A stretch of DNA of 15,798 nt from UBA4416 sp040376995 (GTDB lineage: Bacteria > Bacteroidota > Bacteroidia > B-17B0 > Aurantibacillaceae), in the NCBI GenBank assembly GCA_040376995.1, contig JBEIPP010000066.1:1-15798 (forward strand). The letters are read 5' to 3'. Shown piece by piece: positions 1-7,322 of this stretch; positions within the stretch are counted from its first letter, which is position 1, and each line of letters begins with the position of its first letter. The notes under the pieces were generated by a model that was given only the letters and a program-made list of their open reading frames with translations, was not told where the DNA came from and made no database searches. The translations under genes were made by a program, and so were the position numbers.

Positions 1-1
1 C

Positions 2-805
2 GAGTTTATTGATCAAAACCCTATTGGAAAATCTTCAAGAAGTAATCCAGTAACGTATACTAAAGCTTATGATGAAATACGAAATTTATTTTCGGAACAA
101 GCTCTCGCGAAAGTTCGCAATTACAAGCCTTCTCATTTTTCATTTAATGTGGATGGTGGACGTTGCGAAGTTTGCGAGGGAGAAGGCACCATAACCGTTG
201 AAATGCAATTCATGGCTGATATTTCGTTGCCATGTGAAGCATGTAATAGCAAACGTTTTAAAGCAGAAACTTTAGAGATATTATACAAAGGTAAATCCAT
301 TAGTGATGTATTAGAAATGACTATTGATGATGCGGTGATTTATTTTAGTCAAGATGAAACCGACAGCCCCGATAGCTATCGGGGTTGCAAACGCATTATT
401 GAACGGTTAAAACCATTACAAGAAGTTGGTTTAGGTTATGTACAATTAGGTCAATCATCTAGCACCTTAAGTGGTGGCGAAGCACAACGTATTAAATTAG
501 CTACTTTTTTAATTGGCGGAAGTTCCACTACTCAAACCTTATTTATTTTTGACGAACCAACTACTGGCTTGCATTTTCATGATGTCGCTAAATTATTAAA
601 ATCCTTTAATGCCTTAATTGACAGAGGTCATTCAATTGTTGTGATTGAACATAACTTAGATGTGATTAAATGTGCTGATTGGGTAATAGATATTGGCCCT
701 GAAGGTGGTGAAGAAGGCGGATCGGTTGTTGCCCAGGGAACTCCCGAAGATGTAGCAAAAAGTAAGATAAGCTATACGGCTAAGTATTTAAAAGAGAAGT
801 TGTAA
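2..805 (+). CDS. uvrA: UvrA excinuclease ABC subunit A, C-terminal part (5' end outside window)
   Basis: UvrA is the ATP-dependent damage-recognition subunit of nucleotide excision repair; it loads UvrB on lesions. The frame is open from base 2, so the first 267 visible residues are the C-terminal part only; a GTG at 149 is an internal valine, not a start. Visible features: a UvrA-type zinc finger (Cys55, Cys58, Cys78, Cys81 of the visible part, spacing CxxC-19-CxxC), the ABC signature LSGGEAQR at about 156-163, a Walker B followed by DEPTTGLHF, and an IEHNLDVIKCADWVIDIGPEGG-like H-loop region. The wording around FIFDEPTTGLHFHD resembles the UvrA variants common in Bacteroidota, so this could be UvrA1 or a UvrA2 paralogue. 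Oddity: residues 123-127 (PDSYR) are encoded by a perfect GC-rich palindrome inserted in the segment just before the signature-containing helix region. No clear terminator follows the stop. Confidence 0.93.
   Translation, partial: EFIDQNPIGKSSRSNPVTYTKAYDEIRNLFSEQALAKVRNYKPSHFSFNVDGGRCEVCEGEGTITVEMQFMADISLPCEACNSKRFKAETLEILYKGKSISDVLEMTIDDAVIYFSQDETDSPDSYRGCKRIIERLKPLQEVGLGYVQLGQSSSTLSGGEAQRIKLATFLIGGSSTTQTLFIFDEPTTGLHFHDVAKLLKSFNALIDRGHSIVVIEHNLDVIKCADWVIDIGPEGGEEGGSVVAQGTPEDVAKSKISYTAKYLKEKL
367..384. repeat. Perfect 18-base palindrome inside uvrA (copy 1 of the CCCGATAGCTATCGGG family)
   Basis: CCCCGATAGCTATCGGGG is its own reverse complement. Its inner 16 bases (368-383) are identical to the core of the copy in mutL at 10287-10302. 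Here it is in frame, read as Pro-Asp-Ser-Tyr-Arg-Gly, in a spacer between the YFSQDET segment and the conserved KRIIERLKPL segment of UvrA. It is strikingly GC-rich against an AT-rich background. Being a self-complementary inverted repeat, it could form a hairpin or cruciform, or bind a dimeric protein. Confidence 0.9.
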
Positions 806-845
806 GTAGCATTAATAATTTGCCTGTTTATTATCACAAAACAAT

Positions 846-990
846 ATATCGCACCTACGTAGCGAAAAAACCTCGTATATATTTTATTATAAACATGTAG
901 CCTCTCTGAGGCTATTAAATTGCTCCACTAGGAGCATTATGTTTGTAATGAAATGACCCAGTATTAAAAATCGCTCCGTAGGTGCGATAT
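846..990. repeat. Structured intergenic repeat element bounded by 20-base inverted arms
   Basis: This occupies most of the 333-base gene-free stretch between uvrA and carA. The left arm 846-865 (atatcgcacctacgtagcga) and right arm 971-990 are inverted copies matching at 19 of 20 bases. Between them, 887-896 and 939-948 pair as a 10-base stem with one G-U; inside it sit two perfect hairpins, 898-914 (7-base stem, loop TCT) and 921-936 (6-base stem, loop ACTA). The overall fold would be a three-way junction on a long stalk. No protein is encoded. It looks like a REP/MITE-like dispersed repeat; from memory similar gctcc...ggagc hairpin clusters recur in Bacteroidota genomes, but that cannot be confirmed here. 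The rest of the gap (806-845, 991-1100) shows only AT-rich sequence, including a 12-base palindrome at 1055-1066. Confidence 0.7.
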
Positions 991-1102
991 GTTAATCAAT
1001 TACAGCACCTTTTCATCTGTCATTTTACAGCTAAATAAATAGATAGTGACCTAAGTTTTTAAAAACCTATTAACAAATCTTTCTAATTCTTTAAATAATT
1101 CG

Positions 1103-1110
1103 CACCTTTG
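1103..1110 (+). promoter_or_regulatory. Candidate -7 box of carA (CACCTTTG)
   Basis: CACCTTTG matches the Bacteroidota -7 consensus TAnnTTTG at 5 of its 6 fixed positions. It lies 28 bases before the carA ATG, which would give a leader of roughly 20-25 bases. No convincing -33 TTG is seen. Confidence 0.45.
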
Positions 1111-1112
1111 GC

Positions 1113-1134
1113 TTTTAGAAAAACCTTTCTAAAA
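1113..1134 (+). promoter_or_regulatory. Hairpin immediately upstream of the carA start
   Basis: TTTTAGAAA (1113-1121) and TTTCTAAAA (1126-1134) form a perfect 9-base stem with an AACC loop, ending four bases before the carA ATG. If transcription begins a few bases after the 1103-1110 box, most but perhaps not all of the stem is in the mRNA. It could affect ribosome access; the function is inferred only from position. Confidence 0.4.
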
Positions 1135-1138
1135 ATCT

Positions 1139-2254
1139 ATGCAACTAAAATATCAAACTAAGCCTAAAGCCATCCTTTTATTAGAAGACGGTAAAGTATT
1201 TGAAGGCAAAGCCGCTGGAAAAATCGGTACTACTACTGGAGAAATTTGCTTTAATACTGGTATGACTGGTTACCAAGAAATTTTCACTGACCCTTCATAT
1301 TTCGGGCAAATAGTTGTGATGAACAACGTTCATGTTGGAAATTACGGTATTGAAGCGAGCGAAGTAGAAAGCGACAGCATCAAAATTTCGGGTATGATTT
1401 GCAAAAAATTTAATGATGGTTTTTCTCGTAAACGTGCTCAACAATCCTTACAAGATTATTTTTTAAATGATGGTGTAGTAGCCATTAGTGATGTAGATAC
1501 AAGAGCTATTGTTCGTTACATTAGAGATAAAGGTGCTATGAACTGTATTATTTCTTCAGATAATGCGGATATTGATGCATTAAAAGCTCAATTAGCAAAA
1601 GTTCCTAAAATGGAAGGATTAGAACTATCTTCTAAAGTAGCTACGACAAATGCCTATAACTTTGGAGAACCAACCTCTTCTCATAAAGTAGCTGTTTTAG
1701 ATTTTGGAGTAAAGAAAAACATCTTACGCTCATTAGCTGAAAGAAATTGTTATTTAAAAGTATTCCCAATGAAATCTTCTATCAAAGATATTTTAGATTT
1801 CAATCCAGATGGCATTATGTTAAGTAACGGACCAGGAGATCCAGGTGTTATGAAAGAAGAAATTGCATTAATTAAAGAATTAGTTGCTACTGGAAAACCC
1901 GTTTTTGGTATTTGCTTAGGTCATCAATTATTGGCTCAATCTCAAGGAATTTCTACCTATAAAATGCATGCTGGTCACCGTGGAATTAACCATCCTGTAA
2001 AAAATATCATTACTGGTAAATCGGAAATCACCTCACAAAATCATGGTTTTACAGTAAATGCTGAGGACATTGCTAAAAATCCAAATATCGAAATTACTCA
2101 TGTGAATTTAAATGATAATACCATTGAAGGTATTCGCGTTAAAAATAAGCCTGTATTTTCGGTACAATATCACCCAGAGGCATGCCCTGGACCATTAGAT
2201 GCTCGTTACCTTTTTGATGATTTTGTAAGCAATATCAAAGCTTCTAAAAAGTAA
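1139..2254 (+). CDS. carA: Carbamoyl-phosphate synthase small (glutaminase) subunit
   Basis: CarA hydrolyses glutamine and channels ammonia to the large subunit CarB, which makes carbamoyl phosphate for pyrimidine and arginine synthesis. The 371-residue length is normal for the family. The N-terminal CPSase small-chain domain spans about 10-150 (LEDGKVFEG, FNTGMTGYQEIFTDPSY). The class I glutamine amidotransferase domain spans about 180-365, with the nucleophile elbow GICLGHQLL (Cys259) and YHPEA (His345, Glu347), so the catalytic triad is intact. The ATG at 1139 is the first in the frame and there is no Shine-Dalgarno sequence, as usual in this phylum. carB is not adjacent: der follows after a terminator, so carA appears to be transcribed alone, from the box at 1103-1110, and partner supply must be coordinated at a distance. 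Confidence 0.97.
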   Translation: MQLKYQTKPKAILLLEDGKVFEGKAAGKIGTTTGEICFNTGMTGYQEIFTDPSYFGQIVVMNNVHVGNYGIEASEVESDSIKISGMICKKFNDGFSRKRAQQSLQDYFLNDGVVAISDVDTRAIVRYIRDKGAMNCIISSDNADIDALKAQLAKVPKMEGLELSSKVATTNAYNFGEPTSSHKVAVLDFGVKKNILRSLAERNCYLKVFPMKSSIKDILDFNPDGIMLSNGPGDPGVMKEEIALIKELVATGKPVFGICLGHQLLAQSQGISTYKMHAGHRGINHPVKNIITGKSEITSQNHGFTVNAEDIAKNPNIEITHVNLNDNTIEGIRVKNKPVFSVQYHPEACPGPLDARYLFDDFVSNIKASKK

Positions 2255-2294
2255 TTACACGCTAATAACCCCCATTTTCATCAATCTTATACTT

Positions 2295-2320
2295 AAAAGC
2301 CTAATTTTTTAGGCTTTTTT
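2295..2320 (+). terminator. Rho-independent terminator of carA
   Basis: AAAAGCCTAA (2295-2304) pairs perfectly with TTAGGCTTTT (2309-2318) around a TTTT loop, and the 3' arm runs into six T residues. It ends three bases before the promoter box of der, so terminator and next promoter are back to back. Confidence 0.85.
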
Positions 2321-2322
2321 GT

Positions 2323-2330
2323 TACCTTTG
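2323..2330 (+). promoter_or_regulatory. -7 promoter box of der (TACCTTTG), predicting a near-leaderless mRNA
   Basis: TACCTTTG is an exact match to the Bacteroidota -7 consensus TAnnTTTG and is the same 8-mer as before mutL. The der ATG begins only 7 bases after the box, so the transcript should start at or within a few bases of the start codon. A -33 TTG is not evident because the carA terminator occupies that region. Confidence 0.65.
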
Positions 2331-2337
2331 CGGCATT

Positions 2338-3648
2338 ATGCCAAATTTAGTAGCCATTGTAGGTCGTCCCAATGTTGGGAAATCGACTCTTTTTAATAGA
2401 TTAACCGAATCTCGTGAAGCCATCGTTGATGATGAGCCAGGAGTTACTCGTGATAGACACTATGGTAAATCAAACTGGAATGGAGTTGAGTTTTCTGTAG
2501 TTGATACAGGAGGATATATCAAAGGTAGCGATGATATTTTTGAAGAAGAAATTCGTAAACAAGTTCAAATTGCGGTTAACGAAAGTACAACCATCTTATT
2601 TATGGTGGATGTAACCGATGGCGTTACTCAATTTGATAAAGACGTTGCCAATATTGTTCGTAGAAGTAAAAAACAAGTTTTATTAGTAGTAAACAAGGTT
2701 GATAATAGTGAGCGTAATTCTTACGCGGCAGAATTTTATGCTTTAGGTTTAGGAGATCCTTACTGTGTTTCTTCCAATAGTGGAATGGGAACTGGTGATT
2801 TATTAGATGCATTAATTAAAACTTTTCCTGAAGATTCTGGTGCTATTGAAGGAAGTCATTTACCTAAAATTGCTATTGTTGGCCGTCCTAACGTTGGTAA
2901 ATCTTCTTTAACTAATGCCTTATTAGGTGAAGAAAGAAATATTGTGACTGCCGTTGCTGGAACAACCAGAGATACCATTCATACACGCTATAATAAATTC
3001 GGGCACGATTTCTTATTGATTGATACGGCTGGTATGCGTAAGAAAGCAAAAGTGCATGAAGACATTGAGTTTTATAGTGTGATGCGAACCATCAACGCTA
3101 TTGAAAATTCGGATGTTTGCGTATTGATGTTAGATGCCACTCAGGGTATCGAATCTCAAGATTTAAATATCATTCACTTAATTGTAAAAAACCATAAAGG
3201 AATTGTAATCGTTGTTAATAAATGGGATTTAGTGGAAGACAAAAATACCATGACAACTAAACACTTTGAAGAGCAAATCAGAATTAGCATGATGCCTTTT
3301 AAAGATGTTCCAATTATTTTCACTTCTGTTACCGAAAAACAACGTATCATGAAAGTGATTGATGTAGCAATGGAAGTGTATCAAAACAGAACAACTAAAA
3401 TCCCTACTAGTAAATTAAACGAGTACTTCTTACCTTTAATTGAAAACTTCCCACCACCAGCGGTGAAAGGAAAAATAGTAAAAATTAAATACGTTACTCA
3501 AATTAAAGATACTTGCGCTTTTGTATTTTTCTGTAATTCACCTCAATATTTAACAGATGCTTACAAACGTTTCTTAGAAAATAAATTCCGAGAGTCATTT
3601 AATTTTACTGGTGTTCCATTATCATTTTATTTCAGAGCGAAGAGTTAA
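2338..3648 (+). CDS. der: Ribosome-assembly GTPase Der (EngA)
   Basis: Der is an essential GTPase with two tandem G domains that acts in late 50S ribosomal subunit maturation. At 436 residues it has the normal family length. Domain 1 shows G1 GRPNVGKS (9-16), G3 DTGG (56-59) and G4 NKVD (119-122). Domain 2 shows G1 GRPNVGKS (182-189), DTAG (229-232) and NKWD (294-297). The C-terminal KH-like domain covers about 355-436. All nucleotide-binding motifs are intact. The ATG at 2338 puts the first G1 motif at the expected distance from the N-terminus. The gene sits alone between the carA terminator and its own terminator, so it is probably monocistronic, expressed from the box at 2323-2330. Confidence 0.98.
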   Translation: MPNLVAIVGRPNVGKSTLFNRLTESREAIVDDEPGVTRDRHYGKSNWNGVEFSVVDTGGYIKGSDDIFEEEIRKQVQIAVNESTTILFMVDVTDGVTQFDKDVANIVRRSKKQVLLVVNKVDNSERNSYAAEFYALGLGDPYCVSSNSGMGTGDLLDALIKTFPEDSGAIEGSHLPKIAIVGRPNVGKSSLTNALLGEERNIVTAVAGTTRDTIHTRYNKFGHDFLLIDTAGMRKKAKVHEDIEFYSVMRTINAIENSDVCVLMLDATQGIESQDLNIIHLIVKNHKGIVIVVNKWDLVEDKNTMTTKHFEEQIRISMMPFKDVPIIFTSVTEKQRIMKVIDVAMEVYQNRTTKIPTSKLNEYFLPLIENFPPPAVKGKIVKIKYVTQIKDTCAFVFFCNSPQYLTDAYKRFLENKFRESFNFTGVPLSFYFRAKS

Positions 3649-3669
3649 GATATAACTTCATTCTATTTC

Positions 3670-3699
3670 AAAAAAGTTTGGCAAATGTCAAACTTTTTT
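3670..3699 (+). terminator. Rho-independent terminator of der
   Basis: AAAAAAGTTTG (3670-3680) pairs perfectly with CAAACTTTTTT (3689-3699), with an 8-base loop and a T run in the 3' arm. It starts 22 bases after the der stop. Confidence 0.85.
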
Positions 3700-3727
3700 A
3701 TATTCACAATCTCAATATTAAGACTCG

Positions 3728-3735
3728 TATCTTTT
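3728..3735 (+). promoter_or_regulatory. Candidate -7 box of gldN (TATCTTTT)
   Basis: TATCTTTT matches TAnnTTTG at all fixed positions but the last. It is located after the der terminator and 45 bases before the gldN ATG. The match is weak and common in AT-rich DNA. Confidence 0.3.
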
Positions 3736-3780
3736 CAAACATTCATTAGTTATAGTATTAAACCACTAAACTCATGAATC

Positions 3781-4641
3781 ATGAAAACTTACACCACCCT
3801 ACTCTATGCTATTCTTTTTATAACATTAAACACACGTATTTTTTCACAGACCATATTTGAGCCAGGGCCGCCAACCGGTGCAAATCCTTGTGGCGTATAT
3901 GATAAAGAAAATATTGGTAACAGACGACCTATCAATTACACCAGTTTACGCGAAGGAGATGTTGCTTGGGAGAAAAGAGTTTGGCGTGATATTGATATGC
4001 GCGAAAAACAAAACCAACCATTATATTATCCACTCGAATATAATGCTTGCAGAACTTCTCTATTTCAAACCATCACTCGACAAATTTTAATTGGTAATAT
4101 CATCGCTTTTAAAGATGAAGACTTTTTAATTCCATATAATGATACTGAAATAAAAAACAAACTCATTAAAAGAGATACATTGCCTCAAATTATTTACAAT
4201 GAATTAGGAGAAGAACTACCGCCAACAATGATTCCTACTGTTGATTCAACTAGTATTTATGCTCGTATTTTAAAATTTAGAGTAAAAGAAGATTGGTATT
4301 TTGATAGACAAAAATCAAGTTTAGAAGTTCGTATTGTTGGCTTAGCAGCCATAGAATATAACGAAGTACGAGATTATTACAGAGAATTGTATTGGGTATA
4401 TTTTCCTTCATGCCGTCCTTACTTTGCCCGTAATGATGTGTATAATTTCAAGAATGATGCTGAACGAAGAAGCTTAGATGATATTTTTTGGAAACGACAA
4501 TTTACAAGTACCATTGTAAAAGAATCTAACATACAAGACCGATATATTGACCAATATCAAAAAGGTATTGATGCGTTAGTAGAAGCAGATAAAATAAAGA
4601 TGAACATCTTTGCTTGGGAACATGACTTGTGGAATTACTAG
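3781..4641 (+). CDS. gldN: GldN/PorN-family type IX secretion and gliding protein (stand-alone copy)
   Basis: GldN (PorN) is a periplasmic component that with GldK forms ring structures of the type IX secretion system (T9SS) at the outer membrane; it is needed for secretion and, in gliders, motility. The 286-residue protein begins with a signal peptide (hydrophobic 7-19, likely cleavage after FSQ at residue 23). The family pattern is clear: EGDVAWEKRVWRDIDMREKQNQPLYYP-type segment at about 58-84, a central FRVKEDWYFDRQ segment, and a C-terminal DDIFWKRQFTSTIVKESNIQDRYI-type segment. Oddity: gldN normally ends a gldKLMN cluster; here der lies upstream and lon downstream, each behind its own signals, so this is a solitary copy, perhaps a paralogue like GldO or a relocated gene. 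The ATG at 3781 is chosen because it begins the signal peptide; an ATG at 3774 is out of frame. Confidence 0.88.
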   Translation: MKTYTTLLYAILFITLNTRIFSQTIFEPGPPTGANPCGVYDKENIGNRRPINYTSLREGDVAWEKRVWRDIDMREKQNQPLYYPLEYNACRTSLFQTITRQILIGNIIAFKDEDFLIPYNDTEIKNKLIKRDTLPQIIYNELGEELPPTMIPTVDSTSIYARILKFRVKEDWYFDRQKSSLEVRIVGLAAIEYNEVRDYYRELYWVYFPSCRPYFARNDVYNFKNDAERRSLDDIFWKRQFTSTIVKESNIQDRYIDQYQKGIDALVEADKIKMNIFAWEHDLWNY

Positions 4642-4783
4642 GGTAAAACTAAAATGTCATAGAGATAATAGTTAGATGCTACAACTGTTCTCAATACGTT
4701 TGAACTGACAATGTAAATGTGTAAAAAAAGCCTGTAATTTAATTATTCCATATTTTTTCTGCCACAAAGTCTTAAAATATCCA

Positions 4784-4799
4784 TGGCATAATAATCGTA
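4784..4799 (+). promoter_or_regulatory. Possible sigma-54-like element upstream of lon
   Basis: TGGCATAATAATCGTA resembles the -24/-12 pattern TGGCAC-N5-TTGC: the -24 TGGCA is exact, while the -12 part reads TCGT rather than TTGC at the right spacing. It lies 30 bases before the lon ATG. From memory, similar TGGCA-containing promoters precede some chaperone and protease genes in Bacteroidota, but the -12 mismatches keep this tentative. The rest of the 187-base gap 4642-4828 shows no gene. Confidence 0.25.
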
Positions 4800-4828
4800 T
4801 ATTGTATGGCACTTAAACACTCTTTTGT

Positions 4829-7246
4829 ATGAACTTTTTTAGCGATTCTGATAAAATGCCCTTTGAACCTATGATTGACGAGGATAGCGATTTCATTCCC
4901 TTGCTTTCGGCAGAAGATGAGGACAATATGCATGCTGAAAACATCCCCGATATACTGTCAATTTTACCGTTACGTAATACAGTTTTATTCCCAGGCGTAG
5001 TTATTCCAATTACTGTTGGTAGAGATAAATCTATTAATCTGATAAAAGACGCCTACAAAGGCGATAAAACCATTGGGGTGGTGACTCAAAAAAACGATGG
5101 TATTGAAGATCCTCAACCCGAAGATTTACATGCCGTTGGAACTGTAGCTCAGATTATTAAGATGTTACGCATGCCTGATGGTAATACAACTGTTATTATT
5201 CAAGGTAAAAAACGTTTCAGAATTAAAGAATTTACACAAAGTGAGCCCTATTATATAGCTAAAACTCAGCGTTTTGAAGAAACTCGCCCCGAAAAAAATG
5301 ATGAAGAATTTCAAGCTATTGTATCTAGTTTAAAAGATACGGCTTTACAAATCATTCAAAAGTCACAACACATTCCTACAGAAGCTGGTTTTGCTTTAAA
5401 TAATATTGAAAGTCAAAACTTTATGGTGAATTTTATTTCATCCAACATGAATGCAAGTGCTTCTGAAAAACAACGAATGTTGGAAGTTCCTAGCTTAAAA
5501 GACAGAGCCACTATGGTTTTAGCTCATTTAAGTAAAGACTTACAAATGCTGGAACTAAAAAATCAAATACAGAATAAAGTAAAAGTTGATATTGATAAAC
5601 AACAACGTGATTATTTTTTACACCAACAAATAAAAACCATACAGGAAGAGTTAGGTGAAAAAAGTCACGAACAAGATATTGAAGAACTTAGAGAACGTGC
5701 TAAAACAAAAAAATGGACTAAAGATATTGCTGATACTTTTGAAAAACAATTAGGTAAATTAGCGCGCATGAATCCTAATTCACCCGAATTTGGTGTACAA
5801 ACTAATTATTTAGAGTTGTTATTAGATTTACCTTGGGGTGAATACACGCAAGATAATTTTGATTTAAAACATGCAGAAGCTACTTTAAATGAAGATCACT
5901 TTGGTTTAGAAAAAGTAAAAGAACGTATTTTAGAACACTTAGCCGTATTAAAACTAAAAGGCGATTTAAAAGCTCCTATTTTATGTTTATATGGGCCTCC
6001 AGGTGTTGGCAAGACATCTTTAGGAAAAAGTATTGCTAAAGCCTTAGGACGTAAATATATTCGTATGAGCTTAGGTGGTTTAAAAGATGAAAGCGAAATT
6101 CGTGGACACCGTAAAACATACATTGGTGCTATGCCAGGGCGTATTTTACAAAACCTAAAAAAAGTACAATCGTCTAATCCTGTTTTTATTTTAGATGAGA
6201 TTGATAAGGTTGGGAGCGATTATCACGGCGACCCATCTTCTGCTTTATTAGAGGTTTTAGACCCTGAACAAAACTCGACATTTTACGATAACTTTTTAGA
6301 AAACGATTACGATTTAAGTAAAATATTATTTATCGCTACTTGTAATAATTTAGCAACTATACAGCCTGCTTTACGCGACCGTATGGAAATTATTGATGTA
6401 AGCGGTTATACCGTTGAAGAAAAAATTGAAATTGCAAAACAACATTTGTTACCAAAACAAATCGAAGAAAATGGTTTAAAAAAATCTCAATTAAAATTAA
6501 CGGATAAGCAATTAGAATTTGTGATTGAAAACTACACTGCCGAAAGTGGTGTGCGTAATTTAGAAAAACGTATATCTAAAATTGCACGTTATGTTGCTGT
6601 ACATGTTGTTAAAGAAGAAACTTTACCGAAAATTAGCGAAGAAAGTATTGCTAAAATATTAGGTCCTTCTCACGAAAAAGCTAAATACCAAGGTAATGAT
6701 GTTCCAGGTGTGGTAACTGGTTTAGCATGGACTCAAGTTGGTGGAGATATTTTATTTATCGAAACCTCTTTATCAAAAGGTAAAGGTGCAAAACTAGCCT
6801 TAACAGGTAATTTAGGAGATGTGATGAAAGAAAGTGCTACATTAGCGTTGGAATTTATTAAAGCTCATAACGAAGAGTTGCATATCGATTCAGAAATATT
6901 TGAAAATTATAATATTCACATTCATGTACCCGAAGGAGCTACTCCTAAAGATGGGCCAAGTGCTGGTATTGCCATGCTAACATCTTTAACTTCTGCTTTA
7001 ACTAAACGCAAAGTGAAAAAGAATTTAGCCATGACCGGTGAGATTACATTAAGAGGAAAAGTATTACCTGTTGGTGGTATTAAAGAAAAAATATTAGCAG
7101 CTAAACGCGCAGGTATTAAAGAAATTATTTTATGTGCTGATAATAAAAAAGATGTAGATGATATTAAAGCTGATTATTTAAAAGGATTAACATTTAAATA
7201 CGTTAATCAAATGACCGAAGTGTTACAATTAGCTTTATTAAAATAA
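4829..7246 (+). CDS. lon: ATP-dependent protease LonA
   Basis: Lon is a cytoplasmic hexameric AAA+ serine protease that degrades misfolded and selected regulatory proteins. The 805-residue length is normal. After an acidic N-terminal extension (1-45), the Lon substrate-binding domain starts at ILPLRNTVLFPG and covers about 43-245, followed by a coiled helical region. The AAA+ module has Walker A GPPGVGKT (389-396) and Walker B FILDEIDK. The C-terminal peptidase domain carries the Ser-Lys dyad: Ser711 in PKDGPSAG and Lys754 in GGIKEK, at the same spacing as E. coli Ser679/Lys722. All catalytic elements are intact. It stands alone, ending at a strong terminator. No CIRCE-type heat-shock operator is visible; a sigma-54-like element may lie upstream. 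Confidence 0.98.
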   Translation: MNFFSDSDKMPFEPMIDEDSDFIPLLSAEDEDNMHAENIPDILSILPLRNTVLFPGVVIPITVGRDKSINLIKDAYKGDKTIGVVTQKNDGIEDPQPEDLHAVGTVAQIIKMLRMPDGNTTVIIQGKKRFRIKEFTQSEPYYIAKTQRFEETRPEKNDEEFQAIVSSLKDTALQIIQKSQHIPTEAGFALNNIESQNFMVNFISSNMNASASEKQRMLEVPSLKDRATMVLAHLSKDLQMLELKNQIQNKVKVDIDKQQRDYFLHQQIKTIQEELGEKSHEQDIEELRERAKTKKWTKDIADTFEKQLGKLARMNPNSPEFGVQTNYLELLLDLPWGEYTQDNFDLKHAEATLNEDHFGLEKVKERILEHLAVLKLKGDLKAPILCLYGPPGVGKTSLGKSIAKALGRKYIRMSLGGLKDESEIRGHRKTYIGAMPGRILQNLKKVQSSNPVFILDEIDKVGSDYHGDPSSALLEVLDPEQNSTFYDNFLENDYDLSKILFIATCNNLATIQPALRDRMEIIDVSGYTVEEKIEIAKQHLLPKQIEENGLKKSQLKLTDKQLEFVIENYTAESGVRNLEKRISKIARYVAVHVVKEETLPKISEESIAKILGPSHEKAKYQGNDVPGVVTGLAWTQVGGDILFIETSLSKGKGAKLALTGNLGDVMKESATLALEFIKAHNEELHIDSEIFENYNIHIHVPEGATPKDGPSAGIAMLTSLTSALTKRKVKKNLAMTGEITLRGKVLPVGGIKEKILAAKRAGIKEIILCADNKKDVDDIKADYLKGLTFKYVNQMTEVLQLALLK

Positions 7247-7249
7247 ATT

Positions 7250-7282
7250 AAAAAAACCTCCTATTAAATTGGAGGTTTTTTT
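7250..7282. terminator. Bidirectional terminator between lon and the sigma factor gene
   Basis: AAAAAAACCTCC (7250-7261) pairs perfectly with GGAGGTTTTTTT (7271-7282), a 12-base stem with a 9-base loop. T runs follow on both strands, so it can end lon on the plus strand and the convergent sigma factor gene on the minus strand. Confidence 0.9.
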
Positions 7283-7322
7283 ATGCAAAAATCAAACTAT
7301 ATTAAACAAACAAACCACAGTA

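Noticed and set aside
149..151. GTG as a start codon of a 218-residue protein
   Set aside because: The frame is open to the window edge and the upstream residues (DQNPIGKSSRSNPVTYT) are conserved UvrA sequence, so this is an internal valine.
1055..1066. 12-base palindrome GTTTTTAAAAAC as an operator
   Set aside because: It is pure A/T apart from the ends and expected often in AT-rich spacers; no second copy supports it.
2624..2812. Minus-strand open frame inside der
   Set aside because: It is antisense to a fully conserved G domain region, with no start context or homology recognised.
3857..4090. Plus-strand open frame inside gldN
   Set aside because: It overlaps a conserved GldN coding region in another frame and shows no recognisable domain.
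5896..6123. Minus-strand open frame inside lon
   Set aside because: It is antisense to the Walker A region of lon; a shadow frame.
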